Positions 53,631-62,359 of a stretch of DNA of 64,000 bases are shown in pieces. This DNA comes from Dehalobacter sp. CP. GTDB lineage: Bacteria; Bacillota_B; Desulfitobacteriia; Desulfitobacteriales; Syntrophobotulaceae. The stretch lies in NCBI GenBank assembly GCA_009910795.1, contig VMEE01000085.1, positions 3,528 through 67,527 of the forward strand. The letters run 5' to 3'. The notes under the pieces were generated by a model. The model saw nothing but the letters and a program-made list of their open reading frames with translations, was not told the origin of the DNA and ran no database searches. Position numbers and translations under genes: made by a program. Position 1 is the stretch's first letter; every line of letters starts with the position of its first letter.

Positions 53631-54395
53631 TTAATTAATATATTTTACTTCCTCAGCAATCTTTTGCGCAGTATCCTGATCCGTCGATGCATTCACCGTA
53701 AATATATGGCCTTCCATTTGCCATACTATTGTAACCGTGGAGTTTTTCACCGTAAGCGTCCCTTTGTGGCCGTTTATACTGATTTCTTTAAAGACGGATG
53801 CATTTTCCGTGTCCACTTGGGCTATGCTGCCTTCAGTTAACTCCGAATAAACAATAAACATATCCTGTTGATTTTTAAATATAATTTCTTTGTACATTTC
53901 ACTATTGGAAGAGTTAGTGACTTTGTATCCTTCCGGTATATATGTCGGAATATAGGCATTGGTCCAGTTGACAACCGGTCCGCCGTTGCCCGATACATTG
54001 CCAGTTTCATTTACCTGATAAGATGTATATTTCGGCTGAATATCCATGAAAAAGTTCAATACTTTGACTCTAATCGCTTGTACGCTGGCTACGGTGGTAA
54101 ACAATAGAATAATAACAATCAGCATAGCTACCGCAGACCTATTCAAGATCCTGAAAGTTTTTTGCCTTAACGCATAAGCCTTCTTCTTTTTCAAGATATT
54201 ATCCAATTGAGCTCTGAACTTTTGAACAGCTTCCTCCGATGGAACAAATGCGGGATCATTTTTCAGCTTTTCTCTTTCTTCCAGTAAAGCTTTTCCTTCT
54301 TTTTCCGCAGTCTCGTACATAACCAGCCTGAACAAACTGTCTTCATATTCCTCATAAAGTTTCTTCTGCATTGATTGTGAGTGCTTATTCACCAT
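53631..54395 (-). CDS. DUF4367 membrane protein, putative anti-sigma factor
   Basis: The 254-residue protein has a charged cytosolic N-terminus, a transmembrane helix at about 86-107 and an outer DUF4367-like domain (YIPTYIPEGYKVT...). This domain family is common next to sigma-70 genes. It begins a base after the sigma stop. It probably holds the sigma factor until a surface signal appears. A target may be the secreted protein gene downstream; this is inference. Confidence 0.82.
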   Translation of the reverse strand: MVNKHSQSMQKKLYEEYEDSLFRLVMYETAEKEGKALLEEREKLKNDPAFVPSEEAVQKFRAQLDNILKKKKAYALRQKTFRILNRSAVAMLIVIILLFTTVASVQAIRVKVLNFFMDIQPKYTSYQVNETGNVSGNGGPVVNWTNAYIPTYIPEGYKVTNSSNSEMYKEIIFKNQQDMFIVYSELTEGSIAQVDTENASVFKEISINGHKGTLTVKNSTVTIVWQMEGHIFTVNASTDQDTAQKIAEEVKYIN

Positions 54396-54396
54396 G

Positions 54397-54957
54397 TTAT
54401 ACCACCTCCTTTTTGATCAGTTTTTGGGCTTTTCTCCTTGCCCTGGTTAAATACTGCCGGACACTGCCCGGTTTAATTCCCAAAATTTCTGCGAGTTCTT
54501 CATTATTCATTTCTAAGATATATTTGAAATATAACAGATCTTTTTCTTTTTCGGGAAGTCTTAAAATGGTTTCGTTCATCTCCGATGCCTCTTCCTGACT
54601 AATGATCATGCCCTCCACACCGCCTTTAAGGTCGATAACCGTTTCGGCAAGGTCTGCGTCCTCCCCATAATACATATGCTTTTTTTCCACATCGCGATGT
54701 TTAATAAAATTGATTGCCACGCTCCTGGAAGTATAGACAATATAAGCAGCTGTTTTGCAACTTTCAAATGTACGCAGTAAGGGAATTTTACCGATAAGTT
54801 TGAGAAAAGTATCATCAATCAGGTCTTCCACAATATTCGTATCATGGGTGATATTATAAACGGTCTTCCGTACGAGGCCATAATAGTTTCGATATAAGTC
54901 CACCATATAATCCTTATCGTCATCATTTGTCAATGCTGTCATTATCATCATTATTAT
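54397..54957 (-). CDS. Sigma-70 family RNA polymerase sigma factor
   Basis: The product has region 2 (YRNYYGLVRKTVYNITHDTN plus DLIDDTFLKLIGKI) and region 4 (LPEKEKDLLYFKYILEMNNEELAEILGI, the promoter-reading helix-turn-helix). TTG 54957 fits best with AAGGAG seven bases before; an ATG two codons later (54951) is possible. It is first in a three-gene operon with a DUF4367 anti-sigma candidate and a secreted protein. Confidence 0.85.
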   Translation of the reverse strand: MIMMIMTALTNDDDKDYMVDLYRNYYGLVRKTVYNITHDTNIVEDLIDDTFLKLIGKIPLLRTFESCKTAAYIVYTSRSVAINFIKHRDVEKKHMYYGEDADLAETVIDLKGGVEGMIISQEEASEMNETILRLPEKEKDLLYFKYILEMNNEELAEILGIKPGSVRQYLTRARRKAQKLIKKEVV

Positions 54958-55145
54958 CAAAACACACTCCTTTGATAACAATAATAACATATTCTGGGTA
55001 TCAGAAGACAAAGATAAGGAAAGAAATAAAATATATAAAAGACAATCATGAAGTATTTTTGCAGCATTTTTAATCGTTTTTTGATTTTGTGAATAAAGTA
55101 AATTATTACCATATTTTAAGGTTATCTGTATTGGTTAAGCTTACT

Positions 55146-55173
55146 TAAGGCAGCGGAAAGTTCCGCTGCCTTA
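55146..55173. terminator. 13-bp hairpin
   Basis: TAAGGCAGCGGAA pairs with TTCCGCTGCCTTA with almost no loop. It lies just past the stop of the fragment at 55182 and may have ended that gene. Confidence 0.6.
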
Positions 55174-55181
55174 GTCTTATA

Positions 55182-55305
55182 CTAATAAGTTGTAGGCGGC
55201 AAATGGTAATAACTGTATTTGGCATTGTAGACTTGGTCAAAAAGACTTGAAACAGAAGTATAACCAATCCCGTATGCAGCCGTACCTGTTATGTGTGGAG
55301 TAAGA
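55182..55305 (-). pseudogene. 3' fragment of a lost exported-protein gene
   Basis: About 40 codons in minus frame end in AKYSYYHLPPTTY and TAG at 55182. The frame is cut at about 55305, at the edge of an IS3-type fragment. Composition (Ser, Tyr, Gly rich) suggests a secreted protein like its neighbours. Confidence 0.5.
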
Positions 55306-55308
55306 GTG

Positions 55309-55492
55309 AGTAGGCTACACTTAACTGGACAGTTTTCTTAAGGTCTTGTAAATTAAGATCAAAAGTAAAGAAGCGAATACAATGACCAAAAGAAAACGCA
55401 GATCCTTTTCCGGTGAATTCAAGAATCAAATGGTTCAGTTATATTTGAACGGCAAGCCAAGAGCCGAAATATCGAAGGAATATGACATATAA
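55309..55492 (+). mobile_element. 5' fragment of an IS3-family element (OrfA start)
   Basis: A terminal-repeat-like TACACTTAACTGGACAG at 55314 is followed by ATG 55382 and 36 codons starting MTKRKRRSFSGEFKNQMVQLY, the standard OrfA helix-turn-helix start. The frame ends with TAA at 55492 after EISKEYDI. The rest of the element is missing, so it is a decayed remnant. Confidence 0.75.
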
Positions 55493-55510
55493 TAAAATAT
55501 TGTTGAACTT

Positions 55511-55630
55511 TAAGCAAGGTTTACAATTCCAGCATATTTATCTCTCGTTTCACTGTCAATATAGCCATTAAGTTGAGTTGTAACTAACGAATTATTTGAT
55601 GCATTGTACAATTGAATTTTCAATTCTGGT
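55511..55630 (-). pseudogene. Second 3' gene fragment
   Basis: About 40 codons in minus frame (PELKIQLYNASNNSLVTTQL..., ending IVNLA and TAA at 55511) are cut upstream by an in-frame stop. It looks like the tail of a larger secreted or surface protein. No start or site is seen. Confidence 0.4.
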
Positions 55631-55764
55631 TGGAACTAAGAGAACAGTCTGGCCGGATAAATTCCGGCTCTTAACAAGGGATACTCTGGGGTAGACTTGA
55701 CCATGGGACCCCACGACGAATGCTTCAATGGCTCGTGGGATGTGGCTCAAATGATGTATTCCTT

Positions 55765-55890
55765 CTAGGTTAGCCCCATCCCATGCTTAAGGGTAGCATC
55801 AGTCGCCCCCATATCAAGTCTTGCTTTGGGGTCAAGATAATAACCAGAGACTCGTACCAAGCAGAATAAAATTTGCGAAGAATTATTGAC
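55765..55890 (-). pseudogene. Third possible gene fragment
   Basis: About 42 codons read VSGYYLDPKARLDMGATDATLK and end TAG at 55765. Amino-acid make-up is protein-like, but no family is recognised and there is no start. The rest of 55640-55920 shows nothing supportable. Confidence 0.3.
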
Positions 55891-55927
55891 AGTACCCATT
55901 GGTAGAACTGTAAAAGCCAAAATTTGT

Positions 55928-56045
55928 TGTAGTCATTTTACAAATATGGTCTTATATAATGTAAAAAAGATGACTCCTGAATTCAGAAATCATCTAATGA
56001 TTGACTGATTGTTACTTTCCGCCTGTTAATTCAGTTGTCGTTGGT
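55928..56045. repeat. 118-bp direct repeat, left copy
   Basis: This segment recurs at 60689-60807 with only a few differences, including one inserted base. It contains a terminator (AGATGA...TCATCT, T6 on minus strand, 55969-55996) and the last codons of the gene fragment at 56012. The two copies bracket the ABC/peptide/LuxR cluster. Confidence 0.9.
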
Positions 56046-56305
56046 TCAATCCCCACAATCGGAATATTTATCCTGTTCCCATTGATATCTTCGTATACGA
56101 CTGCAGCAATGTTTTCTTCAGACATATCTACACTAACCCCCGGCACTACTAAAAAGACTCCAGGTTCATACGTTTTATTTTTCTTTTCTGCGAGAGATTT
56201 CCGGAAAGATTCTGTCTGTTTATACCCAACATCCAATGAATAATCTATTCCGGCTTCTTCATCCTTAGTAACAATATTGTAGACTTTGCTGCTTGTTCCA
56301 AGCAT
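56012..56305 (-). CDS. Partial small protein of unknown function
   Basis: The 97-residue open frame (MLGTSSKVYNIVTKDEEAG... ending TTTELTGGK) shows no signal peptide, membrane helix or known motif. The frame continues ten codons above the ATG and no ribosome-binding site precedes it, so it may be the 3' remnant of a longer gene. Its last codons lie in the 118-bp repeat, and a decayed second copy of that end is at 60790. Confidence 0.45.
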   Translation of the reverse strand: MLGTSSKVYNIVTKDEEAGIDYSLDVGYKQTESFRKSLAEKKNKTYEPGVFLVVPGVSVDMSEENIAAVVYEDINGNRINIPIVGIEPTTTELTGGK

Positions 56306-56436
56306 TGCTACGATTGCCCTTTCGGCAGCATTGCTTTATACTATTTTTATCTTTTCAAAATTTACACTTCGTTTCCTTATGTTTAATAAACTAAGTTAAC
56401 ATAGTAAGCATATATATTACCTGTTCAAATCGAAAT

Positions 56437-57045
56437 TTACAGTTCGATAACCCTTCGCGCCTTATCTTTAATTTTTTGATCATGGGTCACGATAATGACG
56501 GTTTTACCTTCGGTATTCAGAGAAAATAGAATATCCATAATGATTTGAGCGTTTTTGGCGTCCAGCGAGCCTGTTGGTTCGTCAGCTAAAATAATGTCAC
56601 ATTTTTTAAGAAATAGACGAGCCAACGCTACGCGCTGCTGCTCTCCGCCGGACAGGGTATACACCTTGCTATGCAGCTTACTTTCCAGCCCGACTCTTTC
56701 CAGCACTTCTTCAATCGTATAATTCATGCGGCTGTCCCGCCTGATCAACTCAAGGTTCTGTTTCACTGTTTTACTTTCGATCAGCGCAAAATTTTGAAAT
56801 AGGAAACCGACAACAGAGCGAAAATACGCCAGTTTTTGCTTATTTGTCGTGTACTCGGTTCCGTTAATTCTTAAACTTCCGGCGTCAACCGGCTCGATTA
56901 AGCCAATCATGTTCAATAATGTGGTCTTTCCCGTTCCGCTGGCACCGGAAAAGCATACGAATTCCTGATCCTTAATCAGAAAACTATAATCTTGAAACAG
57001 AGTCAAACCATCAAATTTTTTGGTGATATTAATTCCTTCAATCAT
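56437..57045 (-). CDS. ABC transporter ATP-binding protein, bacteriocin-export type
   Basis: The 202-residue ATPase has Walker A GASGTGKT (34-41), the Q-loop FLFQNFALI, signature LSGGEQQRVALAR, Walker B DIILADEPTGSLD and the switch His in IVTHDQ. It is of the short MacB/lolD-like export type. The gene's start overlaps the end of the big permease gene (ATGA). Order permease-ATPase beside a small exported peptide fits the lactococcin-972-type transporter/immunity group. That label is inference from arrangement and size. Confidence 0.88.
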   Translation of the reverse strand: MIEGINITKKFDGLTLFQDYSFLIKDQEFVCFSGASGTGKTTLLNMIGLIEPVDAGSLRINGTEYTTNKQKLAYFRSVVGFLFQNFALIESKTVKQNLELIRRDSRMNYTIEEVLERVGLESKLHSKVYTLSGGEQQRVALARLFLKKCDIILADEPTGSLDAKNAQIIMDILFSLNTEGKTVIIVTHDQKIKDKARRVIEL

Positions 57046-59024
57046 AATACCCTTCCTTTTAGAATGGCAGGTACATTGGCTTTTTCCACTGTACTTGCCT
57101 TCTTAGCAATAAATATTAACTCAACCGCCAGCAAAATGAGCCCTCCCCAGATGAAATCGGCACCTTCGGCAATCCCTAAAAGCTCTCTAAATAAAAACGC
57201 CAGGATGATGCTCACCAGAAAAACGACTAACGTGATAAGTATCAACCTCTTATTTCTGGCAAAGAGTGAGTATCCAAGTACTTTTTTCAGCGCCAGTTCC
57301 ATTGCGTTGAACTGATACTCCAGTTTGATAATAAAACTGATCAGCGCGATTTCCAGAGCCAGCAAGAAGATCGATAAAATAACGACTAATTTCACATTGC
57401 GTAAGATAATCGCCCAATTGTGTTCATAGATATCCAGGGCATTGGATTTGACCCTGATTTGATCAGACAGCTGATACTCCGCGATGAACTGATTGAAGTC
57501 CTGTTCGGGGATATTGTACATCGTATCATAGGCATAGTACATATCGTTACCTGCCTGATATTCATCAATTTTTTGAAGCGTATTATTGAAAATTATGATC
57601 GGGTTCGCCATTGGTCGGCTTACGTACTTGTTCGGCTGATTATGAATGCCCACAAAACTCATGTCGCCGTCATATACTTTGGTTTTAACGCTTGAAAGAA
57701 TTTTTTCTCCAAAAAAAGCAGTGATCATTTCTTTCGCAATAAAACATTCCTGAGAATCCTCCGATATGCCGGACGGGATCAGGATATAATAATCGTCGTC
57801 GGCGCTTTTGACCGTCGCTGTCAAGGCATTGCTTACTCTTGATATTTCTTCAAAGGCGTTTCTATTGATTAAGATAACAGGGTACGGGCTGCTGAAATTA
57901 GCTGTCAAATCGTTGTATTGCAAGGAATATTTTTGAAACCGTTTATAGAATTCTTGATTCATCATGCTTTCATCTGATATTGTTTTACCTAAGTGATTAT
58001 TCACCCTGTAATTCAATTGATAGTAACTATAATCCTTATGTTCGGAGAAAAAATCATGCTGCTTATACATCAGATACCCTTGAGCTAGGATGGAGAAATT
58101 GCTGGACAAGACAATGAGGGTGAGTATGGTGGTTATGGTTTTCAGGATATAGTTGGCTGTAAGCAGTCCGCCGCCGGAGCGTCTGACGGCGATATCTTTT
58201 TTAAAGTTAACGCGCAAAATTGCCGCATTGATCAGGGTATTTACAATTATTAACACCAGAAAGGACAGGGCAAGGGCTTTAATTTTAAAAAGTACATTGG
58301 AATTGGATAATAGGCTTAATATGAACGGCAAGCTAAGGAAGGCACTGACCAGGATACCGATATCAGCCAAAGCATTTTTGCCAAAAACAGTTCGGACATC
58401 CTCCCCAAGGGTTATCCGCACCGTGATCTCCTTCTTCAGACTGATGATTTCATAAATCGTCAGCAGCAAGATCAAGCCAAAAACGATAGACCAAACCGCC
58501 GATAGATTCAGCCAAGTCTCTTTATCGGAACTGAACAATTTAGGGAGTCCGCCTCCGTATTTACCTACCAAGCTCGCTTTAAATAAGCGCATGGCTTTCA
58601 GTTGGGATTGATCGCCGATGTAATAACAGTCTTTGAACTTTTCCATCGTCTTAATCTTACTGAAATCCGCATATCTAACTTGTGTTTCTCCCATAAAAAG
58701 GCTGTTATGCTTTCCTTCAAGAATACCTTTGATTTGTAATGTTTTCAAAGCGTTGGGCGTGCCGAATACCGTGATCTCTTTTGCGTAGGCCGAGATAATC
58801 GTACTGTCCACAAAGAAGAAATCGACATCATACTCCTTTCCTGCATCGAGAAAATCCTGGATGACTTCTTTTTCCCCGATAGCAGCTTCTCGATTCACAA
58901 AATCAAATCCCGACTGGTAATAGGATTCTTGAAAGCCGTCCAGATAAAGAATGAACAATTCCCCATTAAAAATAAAGCCTATAGTGATTAACAAGTATAT
59001 GACGATCACTTTTATTTTCTTCAT
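57042..59024 (-). CDS. Large permease, bacteriocin-associated membrane-protein-like
   Basis: The 660-residue protein has an N-terminal helix (5-25), an extracellular region of about 150 residues, four or more central helices, a second large outer loop (about 330-540) and three C-terminal helices. Such seven- or eight-helix proteins with FtsX-like halves are found with lactococcin-972 peptides as export or immunity components. It overlaps the ATPase gene. The peptide gene lies 167 bases upstream behind a terminator, so expression may be partly separate. Confidence 0.78.
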   Translation of the reverse strand: MKKIKVIVIYLLITIGFIFNGELFILYLDGFQESYYQSGFDFVNREAAIGEKEVIQDFLDAGKEYDVDFFFVDSTIISAYAKEITVFGTPNALKTLQIKGILEGKHNSLFMGETQVRYADFSKIKTMEKFKDCYYIGDQSQLKAMRLFKASLVGKYGGGLPKLFSSDKETWLNLSAVWSIVFGLILLLTIYEIISLKKEITVRITLGEDVRTVFGKNALADIGILVSAFLSLPFILSLLSNSNVLFKIKALALSFLVLIIVNTLINAAILRVNFKKDIAVRRSGGGLLTANYILKTITTILTLIVLSSNFSILAQGYLMYKQHDFFSEHKDYSYYQLNYRVNNHLGKTISDESMMNQEFYKRFQKYSLQYNDLTANFSSPYPVILINRNAFEEISRVSNALTATVKSADDDYYILIPSGISEDSQECFIAKEMITAFFGEKILSSVKTKVYDGDMSFVGIHNQPNKYVSRPMANPIIIFNNTLQKIDEYQAGNDMYYAYDTMYNIPEQDFNQFIAEYQLSDQIRVKSNALDIYEHNWAIILRNVKLVVILSIFLLALEIALISFIIKLEYQFNAMELALKKVLGYSLFARNKRLILITLVVFLVSIILAFLFRELLGIAEGADFIWGGLILLAVELIFIAKKASTVEKANVPAILKGRVL

Positions 59025-59137
59025 AATACAGAAAACCCTTCTCTATTAGTTGTGGCAAATACGGGGCTAAAGAATGCCTCCATATCGTCATATCGTAACC
59101 AAACCTTTAAACTCACTTATATTATATCGAAAGTACA

Positions 59138-59174
59138 TGAGCTTTCAATCTGATTGAATTGAAAGCTCATGTAT
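59138..59174 (-). terminator. Hairpin after the peptide gene
   Basis: ATGAGCTTTCAAT-type arms pair around a short loop (about 59138-59174), just past the peptide stop. Readthrough would reach the permease gene. Confidence 0.7.
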
Positions 59175-59190
59175 TATTCAAATATTAAGC

Positions 59191-59571
59191 TTATTGTGCA
59201 ATACTATAATAATTCACTGTGGTTCCGGAATGTTGTACTTCAAGATTCGAGTCTTCTCTTGCAACTACCATGGGTCCATTATGAGTCCCACTTCCGTTTT
59301 TAATTCTAGCGCAATGTATGCTTCCATCACTATAAGCATACGCAACATCTTCATTAATCAAGAAAGTATTAAATCCATAATCCAGTCTTTCCGTAGATCC
59401 TAAATAGGACTTTGTTGCATAATCCGTCCAAGGAGTAATGAAATAACTTGCTCCCGATCTACTCGCATTTACAAGAGTCGATTCTGCAAATGATGCGACA
59501 GGAAGCGCAAGGGATAAGCACAGAGATAAAGCAAGCAATACGGTTAATTTTTTTCTACTTTTTGTTTTCAT
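59191..59571 (-). CDS. Exported small protein, bacteriocin-like candidate
   Basis: The 126-residue precursor has a clear signal peptide (KTKSRKKLTVLLALSLCLSL, cleavage after ASFA at about residue 29). The mature 97 residues are rich in Ser, Thr, Tyr, Asn and Gly and contain single Cys and several His. Size, signal and placement next to an exporter pair resemble lactococcin-972 family precursors. I cannot confirm family membership by motif. ATG 59571 follows AAAGGATTGG. Likely exported by the Sec route. It might instead be a surface protein. Confidence 0.7.
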   Translation of the reverse strand: MKTKSRKKLTVLLALSLCLSLALPVASFAESTLVNASRSGASYFITPWTDYATKSYLGSTERLDYGFNTFLINEDVAYAYSDGSIHCARIKNGSGTHNGPMVVAREDSNLEVQHSGTTVNYYSIAQ

Positions 59572-59694
59572 GTGAACACCAATCCTTTCATCCTCTTTTT
59601 ATAGTATCTGATGAGAGATCCTTTTAACGTAGACGGAGATCTTATATGGGCCATAGCCTGTCCACCTCCCTTTGTGACATAAACCTTTGGGAAG

Positions 59695-59808
59695 TAACAT
59701 TAATCTCATAATTTCAGAGTTAATTTCTAAACAGGTCTTTTTTTCACTTTAATTGGCTTGCATTTTGATTTGAGATTAATGTTATTACAATTTACATTTT
59801 GTAATAAT
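59695..59808. promoter_or_regulatory. Two inverted repeats between the LuxR gene and the peptide gene
   Basis: TAACATTAATCTCA (59695-59708) and its exact complement (59771-59784) form a 14-bp inverted repeat 62 bases apart. Next to it TTATTACAA...TTGTAATAA (59782-59808) is another perfect 9-bp repeat. They lie upstream of the peptide gene and downstream of the LuxR gene. They may be operator sites. Confidence 0.55.
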
Positions 59809-59876
59809 TTCCACATAATGTAAACCGTATTTACTACAGGTTATCCTAAAAAAACTCAATTTCAGATTGCCGAATA

Positions 59877-60575
59877 TTACATTATTCCACGCCTTATTTC
59901 TTTATAATTCAACACTGCTTCCAATCGGGATTTTGCTCCAAGCTTTTCCAAAATGTTGCTGACATGATACTCCACTGTACGTTTCGAAATTCCCAAACTT
60001 GCGGCAATTTCCTTATTTCTTAAACCTTTTGCAATTAGAATGAGGATTTCAGATTCCCTCTCTGTTAGAACTTCTTGCGAATTATTCACATTTAAGGAAG
60101 CATTATGAAACAGAAATGGATCGGAATCATTCATTCTACTCCGTAAATGTGCAGGAATTGGCTTCAAATAAACCGAAAGGTTTTGGGATAAATACACCTC
60201 TCCCTTAATCGCTTTTCTGATGGCTGTAACTATTTCATTTTTTGTACAGTCTTTTAAGAGAAATCCTGCTAACCCTTGAACAAAAGATACTTCTATAAAT
60301 TCTTCTGGGCTTTGCCCAGTAAGGATAATAATCTTTGTGTCAGGAAATTCTTTATTAATCCAGTCCATTATGTCGACACTGCAAACATCTGATAAATTGA
60401 TATCCAACAACACAACATCCGGATAAGCTTTTTTTACTATTTCAAGACAATCCGCTGTATTTAGGGCGATACCCACAAATTCAATATCTGATTCCTGCAA
60501 TAATAACGAGGCCATCCCTTCTGCAAAAAGTGTCTGCCTATCTGCGATCAATACCTCAATTTTTGAACGTTTCAC
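59877..60575 (-). CDS. NarL/LuxR-type response regulator
   Basis: The 232-residue protein has a receiver domain (about 5-122; phospho-acceptor Asp58 in VVLLDINLSD, Lys in LLKDCT) and a C-terminal LuxR helix-turn-helix (LTERESEILILIAKGLRNKEIAASLGISKRTVEYHVSNIL). The usual Asp-Asp acidic pair is Asp-Arg (ADRQ), so metal binding may be altered. No histidine kinase is adjacent. It likely controls the peptide/transporter genes. The ATG follows AGGAGGAT. Confidence 0.9.
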   Translation of the reverse strand: MKRSKIEVLIADRQTLFAEGMASLLLQESDIEFVGIALNTADCLEIVKKAYPDVVLLDINLSDVCSVDIMDWINKEFPDTKIIILTGQSPEEFIEVSFVQGLAGFLLKDCTKNEIVTAIRKAIKGEVYLSQNLSVYLKPIPAHLRSRMNDSDPFLFHNASLNVNNSQEVLTERESEILILIAKGLRNKEIAASLGISKRTVEYHVSNILEKLGAKSRLEAVLNYKEIRRGIM

Positions 60576-60688
60576 TATTGTATCCTCCTAAAGAACAGTA
60601 AAAAAACTCAAAGAATAATAGTATTAGAATTGTGTTTTTTATTCACTTTATTTAATAGACAATCTAAGGCAACTTTTGCAACACTTTC

Positions 60689-60807
60689 TGTAGTCATTTT
60701 ACAAATATGGTCTTTTATAATGTAAAAAAGATGACTCCTGAATTCAGAGATCATCTAATGATTGACTGATTGTTACTTTCCGGCCTGTTAATTCAGTTGT
60801 CGTTGGT
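60689..60807. repeat. 118-bp direct repeat, right copy
   Basis: Nearly identical to 55928-56045, with one inserted base at about 60783. It ends in the decayed 3' end of the same small gene. A short hairpin CCGGTCA-GTA-TGACCGG follows at 60841-60857. The rest of 60576-60900 has no gene. Confidence 0.9.
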
Positions 60808-60911
60808 GTAATGCCTACAGTTACTCAACATCCTTTTATTCCGGTCAGTATGACCGGTTGCCTTCCGGCGAGAACGGGGTTTGAGGCAGCGCTCACACAC
60901 TTCACACGTAG

Positions 60912-62068
60912 TTACCACTCCCCTTGCACTTCCGCATCCCGATGGTCAACACTGAAATCCGGTTTGTCAAAATAATTGTATATAGTCCCGAAAGTAGCGT
61001 CAACATTAACCCACCTGTCCTCTTCCGGAATATAAACTTGATTCCAGGCATGATCGCCCCAGCTTGATCCGCTGTATCCCAGACCGGTAACCAGGCGGAC
61101 CTTCAGGTCGACCGCCCGGCACATGGAGACATAGAGACACGCATAGTCGAAACAGACACCTCTGCGGGTATTGAATGCCATGACCGAACCCGAATCCATT
61201 CCGCTTAAATCTTTACTGAGCTGAGCCGCTTTCCGCTCATCATAGGTTAGGTTCCGGGTGATCCATTCGTAGATGAAATAGGCTTTTTGACGGCTGTTCT
61301 GTAAGCGTCGCCTGCCACCTGGCGTGCGGCGGCATCGATTTGCGGATCTGATTGAACGGCTTCATCCAGGGTTACCCCATTAAAATAGGTGATTACCCAC
61401 CCCTTACTCTTCGTCGGATCGGAAACCGCATTTTGCCTGAAATAGTCATTGACCAGCACCGGTATCTTTTGTGCAAGATTGGAGTTCAGGACGGGAGAAA
61501 CGGCATTTTTGTAGATAAACTGATAACCGCTCGAATCATTCATCATTCGGGTCAAAGGCTGGGAAGGAAAATAATAGGCATAGAAATTCAGCAGCAGTGC
61601 GGAAATAAAGACCATTACGGCAGTCCGGGGCAGCTGGACCAAAGCGCCGATTATACGTCTCAGCCCGCTTCCGGCAAGAATTAACAGCTTATACAAACCA
61701 TTAGCCAGAGGGCTTAATACAGCATTGTAAACCGGACGGGTAATGAACCCGATCAGACCGCTGAGCAGCGAAGCGATCAGCGGGACGGCGACCATGTATA
61801 TCAGTACATCCTTACCGGCCAGCAGTCCCCGGATCTGGTCGGGAATCCCATGATAGATCCGGGCAAATATGCCGTAATTATGCTGAAAGAAAATCCCTCT
61901 GGTCAGATAGATCGCAAGAAAAAGCGCCAATATAAACGCTAAGCCATCGCCCAATGACCGTAAGGATAATTGGATTTTTTCACGGGAAAATTCCGCAAAA
62001 GCCCCTATGAGTATGGGCAGCGCAAATATTGCAATCAAAATCAGCGTCAGAAAGTCTGCGTTAAACAT
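60912..62068 (-). pseudogene. Membrane-anchored transglutaminase-like protein, frameshifted
   Basis: Two open frames join into one gene. The first (62068 to 61247) starts MFNADFLTLIL after AAGGAG and has five or so membrane helices of CvpA-like type. Its normal continuation is in the next frame from about 61285, reading AYFIYEWITRNLTYDERK then a transglutaminase core: GVCFDYACLY (catalytic Cys), GDHAWNQVYI (His) and NVDATFG (Asp). One base seems missing in an A5 run (T5 at 61284-61288 on the plus strand). The whole would be about 385 residues. It could be a real mutation, a sequencing error, or programmed slippage. Confidence 0.82.
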
Positions 62069-62359
62069 GAAATACTCCTTCAACATTGCTTAGAAATTCT
62101 AAATTTCGACAAAATATCTCGCTTTCCTGCCTGGTTTATGGTTATTATTCCCACAGGCTGCATCATGTAGTCTTTTAAAAATCAGCCAAATTAACGGTGG
62201 CCGCAAGACCGCCGTTAATTTTTTACTTCAATAACCGAAGAATTTGTAGGCGCATACAAATTCTTTAAATTCAGAAATTTTGCCGTATGGAAGATTCACG
62301 TCAAAAGGCTTGGCAACATATCATGCTGGGAAAGGGAATAACCGGGGAGGACGTTAATC

